The notes under the pieces are model-generated. The model did no database searches, was not told the DNA's origin, and worked only from the letters and a program-made list of their open reading frames with translations. 64,000 nt of DNA, from NCBI GenBank assembly GCA_001765415.1, contig CP017245.1:1-64000 (forward strand). The letters are read 5' to 3'. Shown one piece after another: positions 16,810 to 25,126 of this stretch. The translations under genes and the position numbers were made by a program. Source of the stretch: Candidatus Melainabacteria bacterium MEL.A1 (lineage in GTDB: Bacteria; Cyanobacteriota; Vampirovibrionia; Gastranaerophilales; Gastranaerophilaceae). Positions within the stretch are counted from its first letter, which is position 1, and every line of letters starts with the position of its first letter.

Positions 16810-17619
16810 TTAAAAGAAAAATGCTATAGCAAAAATCATATCCCAGATTACAATTGCAACGAAAGACCAAACAACTGCTTTGTTTGTTGCCTCTCCCACA
16901 CCTTTTGCTCCACCTTTTGCGTGGTAACCGCACGAACAACTTATTAGAGAAATTGTTCCGCCGAAAAATAAAGCTTTTAATAAGCAAACGCCTAAATCTT
17001 TCATATAAATTCCAAGCCATGCTGAATCAAAAAATGCTCTATAACCTAATCCGGATGTTAAATGAGCAGTGACTGCTCCTGCAATTACGCCAACAACAGA
17101 GGCAATTACTACAACCGGTGGCATCATAACGAGTCCTGCAATTACCCTCGGGACAAAAAGGTATTTTATTGGGCTGACTTTCAAAACCTCAATTGCATCA
17201 ATTTGTTCTGTAACTCGCATTGTTGCAAGTTCTGAAGCAAGAGATGAACCAATCATTGAGATAATGGCAAAGCCAGACATAATTCCCCCGACTTCTCGCA
17301 CAATAAGCATTGTCATTAAAAGTCCGACGAAATTACTTCCTCCTTGTTTAACCATCTCTAAAGCAACTTGAGATGCAACAATGATTGATGTCATTCCAAC
17401 AATTGAAAGAGTAATTGGTAGCGATGTAATTCCAAATCTATAGCATTGTTCTGAAATTTCGTTGAAATTAAAATCTCCTTTGATGATAAATTTGGCGGTA
17501 GCAACTCCATTCATAGTGATTTTCCCAAGAGTTTCCAAAAAACTGCTTAGTTCTGAAAAAATTCCGGTAAAAATTTTATACGTAGCGGATTGTTTATAGT
17601 ATTTTTGTAAGCTGCTCAT
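16810..17619 (-). CDS. mlaE: MlaE-like ABC transporter permease
   Basis: A 269-residue permease of the MlaE/YrbE/TGD1 family in the inner membrane. The N-terminal amphipathic helix, LPITLSIVGMTSIIVASQVALEM, the central REVGGIMSGFAII, the LATMRVTEQIDAIEVL coupling segment and the VPRVIAGLVMMP motif are all family features. Five to six hydrophobic spans are seen. It heads the mlaE-mlaF-aminotransferase operon and is the membrane partner of the ATPase at 16066. The homologous chloroplast and cyanobacterial systems move lipids. Confidence 0.9.
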   Translation of the reverse strand: MSSLQKYYKQSATYKIFTGIFSELSSFLETLGKITMNGVATAKFIIKGDFNFNEISEQCYRFGITSLPITLSIVGMTSIIVASQVALEMVKQGGSNFVGLLMTMLIVREVGGIMSGFAIISMIGSSLASELATMRVTEQIDAIEVLKVSPIKYLFVPRVIAGLVMMPPVVVIASVVGVIAGAVTAHLTSGLGYRAFFDSAWLGIYMKDLGVCLLKALFFGGTISLISCSCGYHAKGGAKGVGEATNKAVVWSFVAIVIWDMIFAIAFFF

Positions 17620-17666
17620 TTTTTAATTATACAAAAAATTTATACATAATGCAATTTATTATCAAT

Positions 17667-17694
17667 AAAAAGGCTCTTATAAAAGAGCCTTTTT
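17667..17694. terminator. rho-independent terminator after glnA
   Basis: AAAAGGCTCTT, loop ATAA, AAGAGCCTTTTT; follows glnA on the minus strand and lies upstream of mlaE. Confidence 0.9.
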
Positions 17695-17703
17695 GTAATA
17701 TTT

Positions 17704-19068
17704 TTAGTATCTTTCCAAATATTTGTCGATTTCCCATTGAGAAACGTATGTTCTGAAAGAATCCCATTCTTTTTTCTTCGCAGATAAAAATTCTTTAAAG
17801 ATGTGATCTCCGAGTGCTGCTCTCGAAACAAGTGACTTGTCAAACAAATCAATTGCATCAGCCAAGCTTCCCGGCAATGAATCAATTCTTTGTTTTTTAC
17901 GTTCTTTGGTTGTGAGTTTGTAAATGTTGCTTTCTACAGGAGCAGGTGGCTCAATTTTGTTTCTTACACCATCAAGACAAGCTTCCAAAATTACTGCGAA
18001 TGCTAAATATGGGTTGCAAGCAGGATCTGGAGATCTTAATTCTACACGAGTAGAACTTCCTCTTTTTGCCGGAACTCTCAATAAAGCACTTCTGTTAGCC
18101 AATGACCAAGCTAAATATACAGGAGCTTCATAACCAGGAACTAGACGTTTGAAACTGTTTACAGTAGGGTTTAAAACGGCAGTAATACTTTTTACGTGTT
18201 TCAACATTCCGCCGATAGAAAATTTTGCAACATCTGACAACTGATATTCCGCTTTTTCGTCAAAAAATGCGTTTTTACCATCCTTGAACAATGAAACGTT
18301 ACAGTGCATACCGGAACCGTTTATTCCAAAAATCGGCTTTGGCATAAATGTAGCATGCAAATTATGTCTTGCCGCAATTGCTTTTACCGCAACCTTGAAT
18401 GTTGCAACGTTATCAGCTGCAGTCAAAATATCAGCATATCTGAAATCAACTTCGTGTTGTCCGTCAGCCACTTCATGGTGAGATGCTTCAATGTCAAATC
18501 CCATTTCTTGAAGTGTCAAAACGATATCAGATCTTACATCTTCTCCCAAATCTTCCGGTCCAACGTCATAATATCCGGCTCTATCTTGAGTAGAGGTTGT
18601 AACATTACCATCTTTATCTTTTGAGAATAAGAAAAATTCTGCCTCTGGTCCAACATTCATTGAAAATCCCATCTTTTCAGCTTCTTTCATAACTCTTTTT
18701 AAGTTACATCTAGGGCAACCTTCAAATGGTGTTCCATCTGCGTTGTAAATGTCACAAATTAATCTTGCAGAATTTGCACCATCTTTTCCTCTCCAAGGTA
18801 AAATCTGGAATGAGTTTTTGTCAGGATGGAAAAACATATCAGATGTTTCAATACTTCTAAATCCTTTGATAGAAGAACCATCAAGCATAATTTCGTTATT
18901 TAAAGCTTTTTCAATATGCTGTGAAGGAATAGTCATATTTTTTACATGCCCATTAATGTCAACGAATTGAAGTTTGATAAATTTGATATTGTAGTCTTTA
19001 ATAAATCCCTTAATATCGTCTTCCGTAAATTGTTTGTTGTCTAATCTAGTGTGCATAAATTCTTTCAT
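17704..19068 (-). CDS. glnA: glutamine synthetase type I
   Basis: A 454-residue GS-I enzyme that makes glutamine from glutamate, ammonia and ATP. Conserved motifs are LDGSSIKGF, the PEAEFFLF metal-ligand segment, SHHEVADGQHEVDF, INGSGMHCNVSLF, NSFKRLVPGYEAP with the glutamate flap, and RVPAKRGSSTRVE. The region near residue 390 lacks the usual adenylylation-type NLYxLPxxE signature and reads NIYKLTTKER. The length (454) is near the short GS-I alpha form, which is typically feedback-regulated rather than adenylylated. The start is backed by AGAGG 5 nt upstream. Confidence 0.95.
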   Translation of the reverse strand: MKEFMHTRLDNKQFTEDDIKGFIKDYNIKFIKLQFVDINGHVKNMTIPSQHIEKALNNEIMLDGSSIKGFRSIETSDMFFHPDKNSFQILPWRGKDGANSARLICDIYNADGTPFEGCPRCNLKRVMKEAEKMGFSMNVGPEAEFFLFSKDKDGNVTTSTQDRAGYYDVGPEDLGEDVRSDIVLTLQEMGFDIEASHHEVADGQHEVDFRYADILTAADNVATFKVAVKAIAARHNLHATFMPKPIFGINGSGMHCNVSLFKDGKNAFFDEKAEYQLSDVAKFSIGGMLKHVKSITAVLNPTVNSFKRLVPGYEAPVYLAWSLANRSALLRVPAKRGSSTRVELRSPDPACNPYLAFAVILEACLDGVRNKIEPPAPVESNIYKLTTKERKKQRIDSLPGSLADAIDLFDKSLVSRAALGDHIFKEFLSAKKKEWDSFRTYVSQWEIDKYLERY

Positions 19069-19429
19069 ACAGACCTCTTTCCTCTCACTGTTATCTTTAA
19101 ATAAATTACTTTTTAATTAGAATACTTTTTTCAAAAAAGGTCAATACTTTTTATATTAAGATTAAGTAAAGACGCAAAAAACGAACATTTTAAAAATTGT
19201 GAATGTTTTTCTAAAAATAGTGTTAATTTTATAAAAAATTGGGAATATAAATATTACAAAGGGAGTACAGGGAATTTAATTTAATAAAAAACTTGTTTTG
19301 ATTGAATTTTTAACCATGCTTTCAATCTCAAGTTCTTATGAATATTGCCTTTACAGAACTTTGTAAACAAATGTAAAGAAATAAAAGATATATAGCAATT
19401 ATATATAACAAAAATACTTTATTAATATG

Positions 19430-19571
19430 TAAGCGAAAGCTACCAGACAAAAGAGATTAAAATAAACACGAGATATATATTTACACTACCTACTACACAC
19501 TAACCTTCTACACACACGAGGAATTACTAACAGAATTCCAAACTCTATCTTTCAGATAGGGTTTTTTTTTT
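19430..19571 (+). ncRNA. possible small RNA ending in an intrinsic terminator
   Basis: The stretch before the terminator at 19541-19571 contains no frame but has a GC-richer segment with AGCGAAAGCT and a purine-rich GACAAAAGAG stretch, unlike its AT-rich upstream. The terminator has no coding gene in front of it on the plus strand. This supports a stable short transcript; the 5' end and class are unknown. Confidence 0.3.
19541..19571 (+). terminator. orphan rho-independent terminator
   Basis: AACTCTATC, loop TTTCA, GATAGGGTT followed by nine further T. One G-T pair in the stem. No coding gene precedes it on this strand. Confidence 0.8.
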
Positions 19572-19721
19572 GCCGACGAAGTCGGCTTCCCCATTTTGGG
19601 ACAATGTTTGTGTTGGCGCTTTTGCTAAAAATTAGTAAAACTTTTTTAATGTTCTAAATACCGCTTTTGGAGATATTTGTGTTTTGTTAACGCAAGCCCG
19701 TACGACGAAGTCGGCTTCCCC
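19572..19721. repeat. two copies of a GACGAAGTCGGCTTCCCC palindromic repeat
   Basis: A perfect hairpin GCCGAC-GAA-GTCGGC is at 19572-19586. The 19-nt CGACGAAGTCGGCTTCCCC at 19574-19592 recurs exactly at 19703-19721, where the left arm is slightly altered. The separation is about 130 nt. It looks like a dispersed short palindrome. Confidence 0.6.
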
Positions 19722-19799
19722 CTTTACGGCAATACTCGTATTTCTTTAAGTATTATTAGTCTAAAATGTGCCGCTTGACCAGTCCTTTGGAACAATATT

Positions 19800-19936
19800 G
19801 TTTCACCTCTCTCTTTGTGAGACAAAGGGAACCGCAGAGCTGAGGCGATGTGTGTGACCCTGTCTGTACTTTGTGCTGAGGTCGTAGTTGTTCGTGAGCT
19901 AAAGCGAACGTTACTACTGCGGGAGAGGGTTAAAAC
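19800..19936. repeat. dispersed element with imperfect terminal inverted repeats (copy B)
   Basis: A 137-bp element. GTTTCACCTCTCTC (19800-19813) matches the inverse of GAGAGGGTTAAAAC (19923-19936) imperfectly. The inner 60-70 nt (GACAAAGG through TTTGTGCTGAGG) are almost the same as copy A at 31210-31335. The right-hand hairpin has arms GTAGT/ACTAC and GTTCG/CGAAC around TGAGCTAAAG. It resembles a MITE or a structured repeat; there is no coding frame. Confidence 0.75.
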
Positions 19937-19983
19937 ATGAATTGAAAAATGAACTGGATTGTTTAGCATTTGCTCGCATTGTC

Positions 19984-21960
19984 TTAACCCATTTCAGGAA
20001 AAATAGTTTCAATATATTCCTGATAATTTTCTTCTTCAAAAAAAGCAACTGAAAATTCTGCACAATTATATCCCAGTTGTTGTGCTTCCGGTACTTCAAT
20101 CGGTGGACCTGCCGGAGTTGAACGGGATGGATTATTCGGATTAGAAATCACTCCAACGCTGCGCAAAAGTGTAACCAATAATGATTTCCCTTTTATCTCA
20201 TATTCTGTCAAACCTTGTGTAACAACTCCAAATCCTTGCGTTCCAACATATCTTTGCATTGGAGCAAAATTGGTCTTAACTTCAATTCCTCTTTCTTTAG
20301 GTAGATTTTTGCGCATATCATAATCAGGATTAAACTCCCTTTTAATAACAGTATTCATATCTTCTGAATATGTTTCTGTAATAGGGCTTTTCATATTGAA
20401 TTTAACTTGCCACAAATGATTTTTTAGTTTGTTCTCCCATTCAATTTTAAAGTTGATTGTCTTGCCAAATTCAACTTGTACGTCAAAGAAGCTTGTTTTT
20501 ATAATATTATTTTTGAAAGAATAAATCTCGGCAGTTTCCCCAAAATCATTTTCAACTGCTCCAAAATTATATGTATCGCCTTCGTCTTTAAACCTTACAA
20601 ATTCAATCTGAATTCGTTTGCCATTATTATTTGATAAGAAAATTTGTCCGTTTCTGACTTCCAATTTTAAGTCTGTTTTTGTTGCTGGAAAATATTTAAG
20701 AGTGTAAATGTCTGTAAAATCTTCTGTTACGGGTATTTTTTGCGTGTTATACAATAATGAATTTTCAACCCCAAAATGTTTCGAAATTATTTTGTATTCA
20801 GGAATTAGTTCCTTGCTTTGCATAATTGGAGTTTTAAACTTATGTTTCAACCTCAATTCTTCAATAATAGTATTTGTTATTTGGATAATTTTTTCATAGC
20901 GAGTAATATTTTCTCTATGTACTAAATCGGTAGAACATCCACAAATTCCGTCGTGGGCTTGATTTTTTAATAATAATTTGTAAGCGTATTCAATTACAGA
21001 ATTATATTCACTTCCGTATTTTTGCTGTAATTTGTTAGCTTGTTCTAATAAATAGGTGCATTTTGTATTGTATTGTTTCAATTTTGTTCTTGCAGAATAT
21101 GAGCCTTGAAGGATGAAAGTCTTGCTATTATCTCGTAATTCATTGTTCCATTCATATTGAGAAAAATTGTTTTTTACAAGTTTAAAATATTCAAATGGAT
21201 TTGATAATTTTATCTCATAATCATTTAATAATGTGTTAACTTGTTCAATTTGTTCTGCAATATCTGGTTCAACTCCCAAATGATCTGCTCCTATTGGAAG
21301 CAGAAGATAATCTCCAGATTTTTCTGCAATTTTGTCTAAGTTGTCTTTTAGCCATTCCGATTTTTGCTCAATAGTCATTGGTGCAGAAAATATGTCCATA
21401 AAATAGCCCCGAATTAAGTTAACTGTATCAATTCCGTTAAACTTAAATTCTGATGGAATATCTCCGCAACCTCTCCAAACAACGCATTTGTCAATTCCGA
21501 ATTTTTGAAATATTTTTGGAATGTTTTGACTGTGACCGAATGTATCTGCAAGATAACCTATAAAGTCCGTACAACCGAAATCTGTTGATATTTTTAAACC
21601 GATTTCTAAGTTTTTTTCAAAAGTGGTTTTGTCGGTTAAAAATTCATCAACAAGAGTATAACAAGGACCTATGAAAAGTCTTTTTTCTTTTATAAATTTT
21701 CTGACAATTTTCTCTTTTTCTGGTCTTATTTCGAGATAATCCAATAATGCACTAACTTGTCCGTCAAAATAAAATGACGGAATTTTATTTGTTTCAAGTA
21801 AATTTAATACATTGTCAAAAACTCTCAACAAACGAAGTCTAAAAACTTCAAATTCTCTATACCATTCCCTATCCCAGTGGGTGTGTAAATACGCTATCAC
21901 AGTTTTTTTCATAATAACTATTTGTAACATGTTTTTGATTTTTTCGCAAAGAGTTAACAT
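19984..21960 (-). CDS. GH38 alpha-mannosidase-like glycosidase, possibly C-terminally short
   Basis: A 658-residue GH38-family enzyme, retaining alpha-mannosidases acting on glycans. The zinc-site start HTHWDREWY is near residue 25, the nucleophile region reads LADTFGHSQNIPKI, and NQAHDGICGCSTD matches the third metal/active-site region. The GH38 middle helical domain and beta domain follow. It ends soon after TPAGPP...QQLGY, where relatives usually continue for about 100 more residues. It stops 48 nt from the repeat at 19800-19936. Starts at codon 1, 11 (21930) or 17 (21912) are possible and none has a good ribosome site; 17 would start MKKTVIAYLH. No signal peptide, so it is probably cytoplasmic. 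Confidence 0.82.
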   Translation of the reverse strand: MLTLCEKIKNMLQIVIMKKTVIAYLHTHWDREWYREFEVFRLRLLRVFDNVLNLLETNKIPSFYFDGQVSALLDYLEIRPEKEKIVRKFIKEKRLFIGPCYTLVDEFLTDKTTFEKNLEIGLKISTDFGCTDFIGYLADTFGHSQNIPKIFQKFGIDKCVVWRGCGDIPSEFKFNGIDTVNLIRGYFMDIFSAPMTIEQKSEWLKDNLDKIAEKSGDYLLLPIGADHLGVEPDIAEQIEQVNTLLNDYEIKLSNPFEYFKLVKNNFSQYEWNNELRDNSKTFILQGSYSARTKLKQYNTKCTYLLEQANKLQQKYGSEYNSVIEYAYKLLLKNQAHDGICGCSTDLVHRENITRYEKIIQITNTIIEELRLKHKFKTPIMQSKELIPEYKIISKHFGVENSLLYNTQKIPVTEDFTDIYTLKYFPATKTDLKLEVRNGQIFLSNNNGKRIQIEFVRFKDEGDTYNFGAVENDFGETAEIYSFKNNIIKTSFFDVQVEFGKTINFKIEWENKLKNHLWQVKFNMKSPITETYSEDMNTVIKREFNPDYDMRKNLPKERGIEVKTNFAPMQRYVGTQGFGVVTQGLTEYEIKGKSLLVTLLRSVGVISNPNNPSRSTPAGPPIEVPEAQQLGYNCAEFSVAFFEEENYQEYIETIFPEMG

Positions 21961-22041
21961 AAATTATCTATTTAGGTAGTTATTAAGGAGAATGAGAAAT
22001 TTTAATGGTTGATTTATCGTTATAAAGAGGTGAGGTTTGAA

Positions 22042-22863
22042 ATGAAAAAACTTATATTGTTGACAGGGGTATTGATATTTACTGCGAACTTTGCACAAGC
22101 AGGAATTTTGTCTAACGTTTTTGGTGGTTATAATAACTATAATAACGGTTATTATTATCCTCCAAATGTTAGATACATGAGTGGAAATTGTTACCATTCA
22201 AGGCCGTATTACAACAATTATTACCAGCGACCGTACTATAACAATTCTTACAACCCTTATGGCAGGAGTTATTATAACAATCAGCCGAATGTTCAATATA
22301 TACAACCTTATGGCGGATACTACGGACAACCGGTTATTTATAGAACTAAGGTGAATAGAAAAAGTTCAATTGATAATAATGAAAAATTGGTTGCAAGTCA
22401 GTTTTCAGGTATAGAAAAATTAGAAAATCAACTTTTGTTGCAAACTTATGAATATGATAATGCAAAAAACAGAATAGAAAGATTAGAGCAGAGATTGTTT
22501 GGAGCATCTCAAGAAGGAGAGTTAGCTCAACGATTTGAAACTTTAAAACTCGCCGCAAGGAATTATAAAACTTTTAATCCGAACGTTCAAAATTATTCTA
22601 GCCAAAGTAATTACAGACCTCCGGTTTTTACAGGCATGAGTGGTGGCGGATGGCGAAATACATTGTTAGGTAATTTTAAAAATCAATTTGCCGGTATGCC
22701 TACAGGAATAACTCCTGCTATGGATCCTGCTTATATGGATTATTTTGAAGCAGAACGTGCTATGACAGGCAATGGCGAAGAAGTTGGTGTGCAGACTAAT
22801 AGGGGATATTATTATTCAAATAGAAATCGTGGAACTGGTACAGGGGTTACGATTTTAGATTGA
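22042..22863 (+). CDS. secreted Tyr/Asn-rich coiled-coil protein
   Basis: A 273-residue exported protein. ATG 22042 has GAGGTGAGG upstream and gives a clean Sec signal peptide (MKKLILLTG...NFAQA, about 1-20). The mature start is rich in Tyr, Asn and Pro (about 25-100), as in envelope or fibre-like low-complexity proteins. A coiled-coil follows with IEKLENQLLLQTYEYDNA and RIERLEQRLFG (about 120-155). The R-(I/L)-x-x-LE-x-x-x-FG unit is a pattern I associate with envelope proteins of this lineage. The C-terminus is Gly/Asn/Arg-rich. Function unknown. Confidence 0.75.
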   Translation: MKKLILLTGVLIFTANFAQAGILSNVFGGYNNYNNGYYYPPNVRYMSGNCYHSRPYYNNYYQRPYYNNSYNPYGRSYYNNQPNVQYIQPYGGYYGQPVIYRTKVNRKSSIDNNEKLVASQFSGIEKLENQLLLQTYEYDNAKNRIERLEQRLFGASQEGELAQRFETLKLAARNYKTFNPNVQNYSSQSNYRPPVFTGMSGGGWRNTLLGNFKNQFAGMPTGITPAMDPAYMDYFEAERAMTGNGEEVGVQTNRGYYYSNRNRGTGTGVTILD

Positions 22864-22950
22864 CTTTTTGCATAAAATAATTAAATCATTCATATAGATG
22901 ATTATTAAGGCAAAAAAATCGGTCATAATAATCTAAAAGAGTGGTATAAA

Positions 22951-23439
22951 ATGCCTTTTAGGTACAGATTGCAGAAAGTTCTGGATTTCAGAGTTCGCAA
23001 AAAAGAAGAACAACTTACGGTAGTGCAAAAAGCTCAACAAGCAGTTTATCAAGCCGAAGAAAATATTCGAAGAAACGAGCAAGAAATTCAAACAACAAAA
23101 CAAAATATGCGAATTGCTAACCCTATGATGTACGAAACGTATGATAATTACTTATTACATTTGTGGGATAAGGCAGAACAATTAGAGGCAATTCGTGTAG
23201 AGCTGCAAAACAAACTTGACGAAGAAAAAGTTAAACTTGTAAAACTGGAACAAGGTGTAAAGGTTCTGGAAAAACACAAGGAGAAGAACCGTGAAGCCTA
23301 TATTGCAGAAGAGAAAGCCGCAGAATTAAAACAATATTCGGAACTAGGCGTAACAAGGTATTTTAGACAAAGCCAAGAAAAGGCAGAAGAAGAAGCCGCA
23401 ATTTTAAAACAGTTAGAACAAATAGATGGAGGTAGTTAA
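22951..23439 (+). CDS. fliJ: FliJ-like flagellar export chaperone
   Basis: A 162-residue, almost wholly coiled-coil protein starting FRYRLQKVLDFRVRKKEEQ, the usual FliJ opening. FliJ is the central stalk of the flagellar type III export ATPase, coupling FliI to FlhA. The call rests on the N-terminal motif, length (about 150) and on the flagellar genes that follow directly. GTGG at 22940-22944 is a weak ribosome site. It heads a three-gene operon. Confidence 0.82.
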   Translation: MPFRYRLQKVLDFRVRKKEEQLTVVQKAQQAVYQAEENIRRNEQEIQTTKQNMRIANPMMYETYDNYLLHLWDKAEQLEAIRVELQNKLDEEKVKLVKLEQGVKVLEKHKEKNREAYIAEEKAAELKQYSELGVTRYFRQSQEKAEEEAAILKQLEQIDGGS

Positions 23440-23441
23440 AA

Positions 23442-24275
23442 ATGAATGTAAGTACATCTTCCGCAACGGCTACAGCAAGTACGTCAGATGTAAATTCAAC
23501 ACAAACTCAATCAAAGACAAGCAGTAGTTCAAAGTCGGATAAATCTTTTGAAGATGAAATGAAAACTGCCTCAAAAACGGAAGAAACAAAAAATTCGTCG
23601 AAAGATGATAAAAAAATTTCTAACGATAAAAAAACTGAAAAAGATGCAACAAAAGAGGCAAATAAATTATCTCAAGAAATGAAAGAGCCTGATGATATTG
23701 TCCCTTCTGATGTTTATTCGGGTAGAGTAAATTTCACTGATTTTAAATATCATAATGAAGGGCAATCTCTGTTATCTCAAAATATTCAGGATTTGTTGAA
23801 TACGAAAGATTTAATGAATACTGTAAATTCTGCAACGACAGTTGATTATGATGTTATAAATATGTCTGATTCAGATGCTAATTTCTTTGCAAATCTTGTT
23901 CAAAACACAGATATGTCAATGCAAAGTATAGCAGCTAATATTAGTGATCAAATAGCAGAAGGTGCGCAAAATATTCAGAAAAATGTCCAAGTTTCATCAG
24001 TGTTGATGGATAAATTAGCAGAATCTATGAAAACAAATCAACCTTTCAGAATAGATTTTGACAAAGATGTTTCTGTCATTATAAAGGTAAATAAAGACGG
24101 TAGTTTGGCTGCAAACTTTATTCCTGGAGATAAGGCGGTTGAACAATATTTGAGAAATAATATTGCATCTTTAAGACAAAGATTTGATGAACAAGATTTG
24201 TCATATACTCAATTAAGTTATAGTAATTCGCGTCAGCAACAGCAGCAAAAACGCCAAAATAAGGAGAAACAGTAA
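23442..24275 (+). CDS. fliK: FliK-like flagellar hook-length control protein
   Basis: A 277-residue protein. The first 90 residues are low-complexity Ser/Thr/Lys, as in the disordered ruler part of FliK. The C-terminal region (about 185-260), with PFRIDFDKDVSVIIKVNKDG and a run of alternating beta residues then LRQRFDEQDLSYTQLSYS, fits the Flg_hook substrate-switch domain. FliK sets hook length and switches export specificity. Position between fliJ and a hook-type gene supports it. It ends in a Gln-rich tail. The TAATG junction couples it to the next gene. Divergent enough that a profile match would be needed to be certain. Confidence 0.65.
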   Translation: MNVSTSSATATASTSDVNSTQTQSKTSSSSKSDKSFEDEMKTASKTEETKNSSKDDKKISNDKKTEKDATKEANKLSQEMKEPDDIVPSDVYSGRVNFTDFKYHNEGQSLLSQNIQDLLNTKDLMNTVNSATTVDYDVINMSDSDANFFANLVQNTDMSMQSIAANISDQIAEGAQNIQKNVQVSSVLMDKLAESMKTNQPFRIDFDKDVSVIIKVNKDGSLAANFIPGDKAVEQYLRNNIASLRQRFDEQDLSYTQLSYSNSRQQQQQKRQNKEKQ

Positions 24276-25111
24276 TGAATGATTCATTTGTAACGGCATT
24301 AAATACGCAAAAGTCTACTACGAACTGGATGGACGTTATTGCTCACAACATGACAAACGTTTATACTCCGGGTTTTAGAGAACAACAGGTTAATTTTAAA
24401 ACATTTCTTGGAGGTGCTATCTCCGACGATTATAATAAAAAAATGGATCAAGGTAAATCAACTCCGGGTACTTCTAAAGAAAACGTGTTCTTGGAAGGTA
24501 AAGGCTTTTTCTTAGTAAAAAATTCTGAAGGAAAAAGTATTTATACGAGATTGGGCGAATTTACATTTGATAAAGAAGGTGTTTATCGAGATAGAAGCGG
24601 TAATACTGTTCAAGGGTATATATTGAATGATAAAGGTGAAATTATGCAAGGTACAAAATCTATAACTTCAGATCTTTATCAAGAAACAGCAATGAAAGGC
24701 GGAGCTTTAGATATTCCAACAACAAATATTAAAATGTGGATTGATCCTAATAATGGAAAATATTTAGGTAAATATGATGATTATGAAATAAAAAATGATG
24801 GAACAATATACGGAAAAGCCGATAATGGTAAACGTTCAGTTCCATTGTATAGAATTACAACAAGGAATTTCAATAACTCTGCGGCTTTGTATGAGTTTAA
24901 AGAAGGACAGTTTTTGGAAACAGAAGAATCCGGTAAGCCGTTAATTGGTGTTGGTGAAATTCGTTCAGGTTTATTGGAAATGTCAAACGCAGATTTCAAA
25001 GCAAATATTTCGTATTATCAAATGGCAAAAGTTCAAATGGATGTTTCAAACAAATTGATTTCATCTCAAAAAGAATTGTTGCAAGAGGCTTTGAGATTAG
25101 TTGGTAACTAA
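24275..25111 (+). CDS. flagellar hook/rod-type protein (FlgE/F/G family)
   Basis: A 278-residue axial flagellar protein. The N-terminal rod motif reads NWMDVIAHNMTNVYTPGFRE (about 18-37), a clear variant of the ANNxANxxTxGFK signature. The centre has GKGFFLVKN and TRLGEFTFDKEGVYRD, which are D1-domain landmarks. The C-terminus has GLLEMSNADFKANISYYQMAK, the SNVDL-type coiled segment. At 278 residues it is nearer FlgF/FlgG in size, but the FliK neighbour suggests a hook cap or hook gene, so the exact member is left open. It is coupled by one base to the FliK-like gene. Confidence 0.82.
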   Translation: MNDSFVTALNTQKSTTNWMDVIAHNMTNVYTPGFREQQVNFKTFLGGAISDDYNKKMDQGKSTPGTSKENVFLEGKGFFLVKNSEGKSIYTRLGEFTFDKEGVYRDRSGNTVQGYILNDKGEIMQGTKSITSDLYQETAMKGGALDIPTTNIKMWIDPNNGKYLGKYDDYEIKNDGTIYGKADNGKRSVPLYRITTRNFNNSAALYEFKEGQFLETEESGKPLIGVGEIRSGLLEMSNADFKANISYYQMAKVQMDVSNKLISSQKELLQEALRLVGN

Positions 25112-25126
25112 ACTTATAAACATATT

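Larger units (their letters stand above)
19069..19983. other. 0.9-kb gene-free region between glnA and the GH38 gene
   Basis: No convincing protein-coding frame on either strand. The first 370 nt are AT-rich and hold the glnA upstream region. A terminator-like hairpin at 19541-19571 suggests a short plus-strand transcript ending there. Two copies of CGACGAAGTCGGCTTCCCC (19574 and 19703) and the long repeat element at 19800-19936 fill the rest. Confidence 0.6.

Noticed and set aside
19355..19385. NtcA-type site (GTA-N8-TAC) upstream of glnA
   Set aside because: The closest match, GTA-AACAAATG-TAA, misses the last base and its distance to the start is over 280 nt. Similar TGTAAACAAATG strings occur elsewhere, so it is not specific.
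22875..22910. Sigma-28 promoter ahead of fliJ
   Set aside because: No TAAA-N15-GCCGATAA match; only a weak 6-bp inverted repeat.
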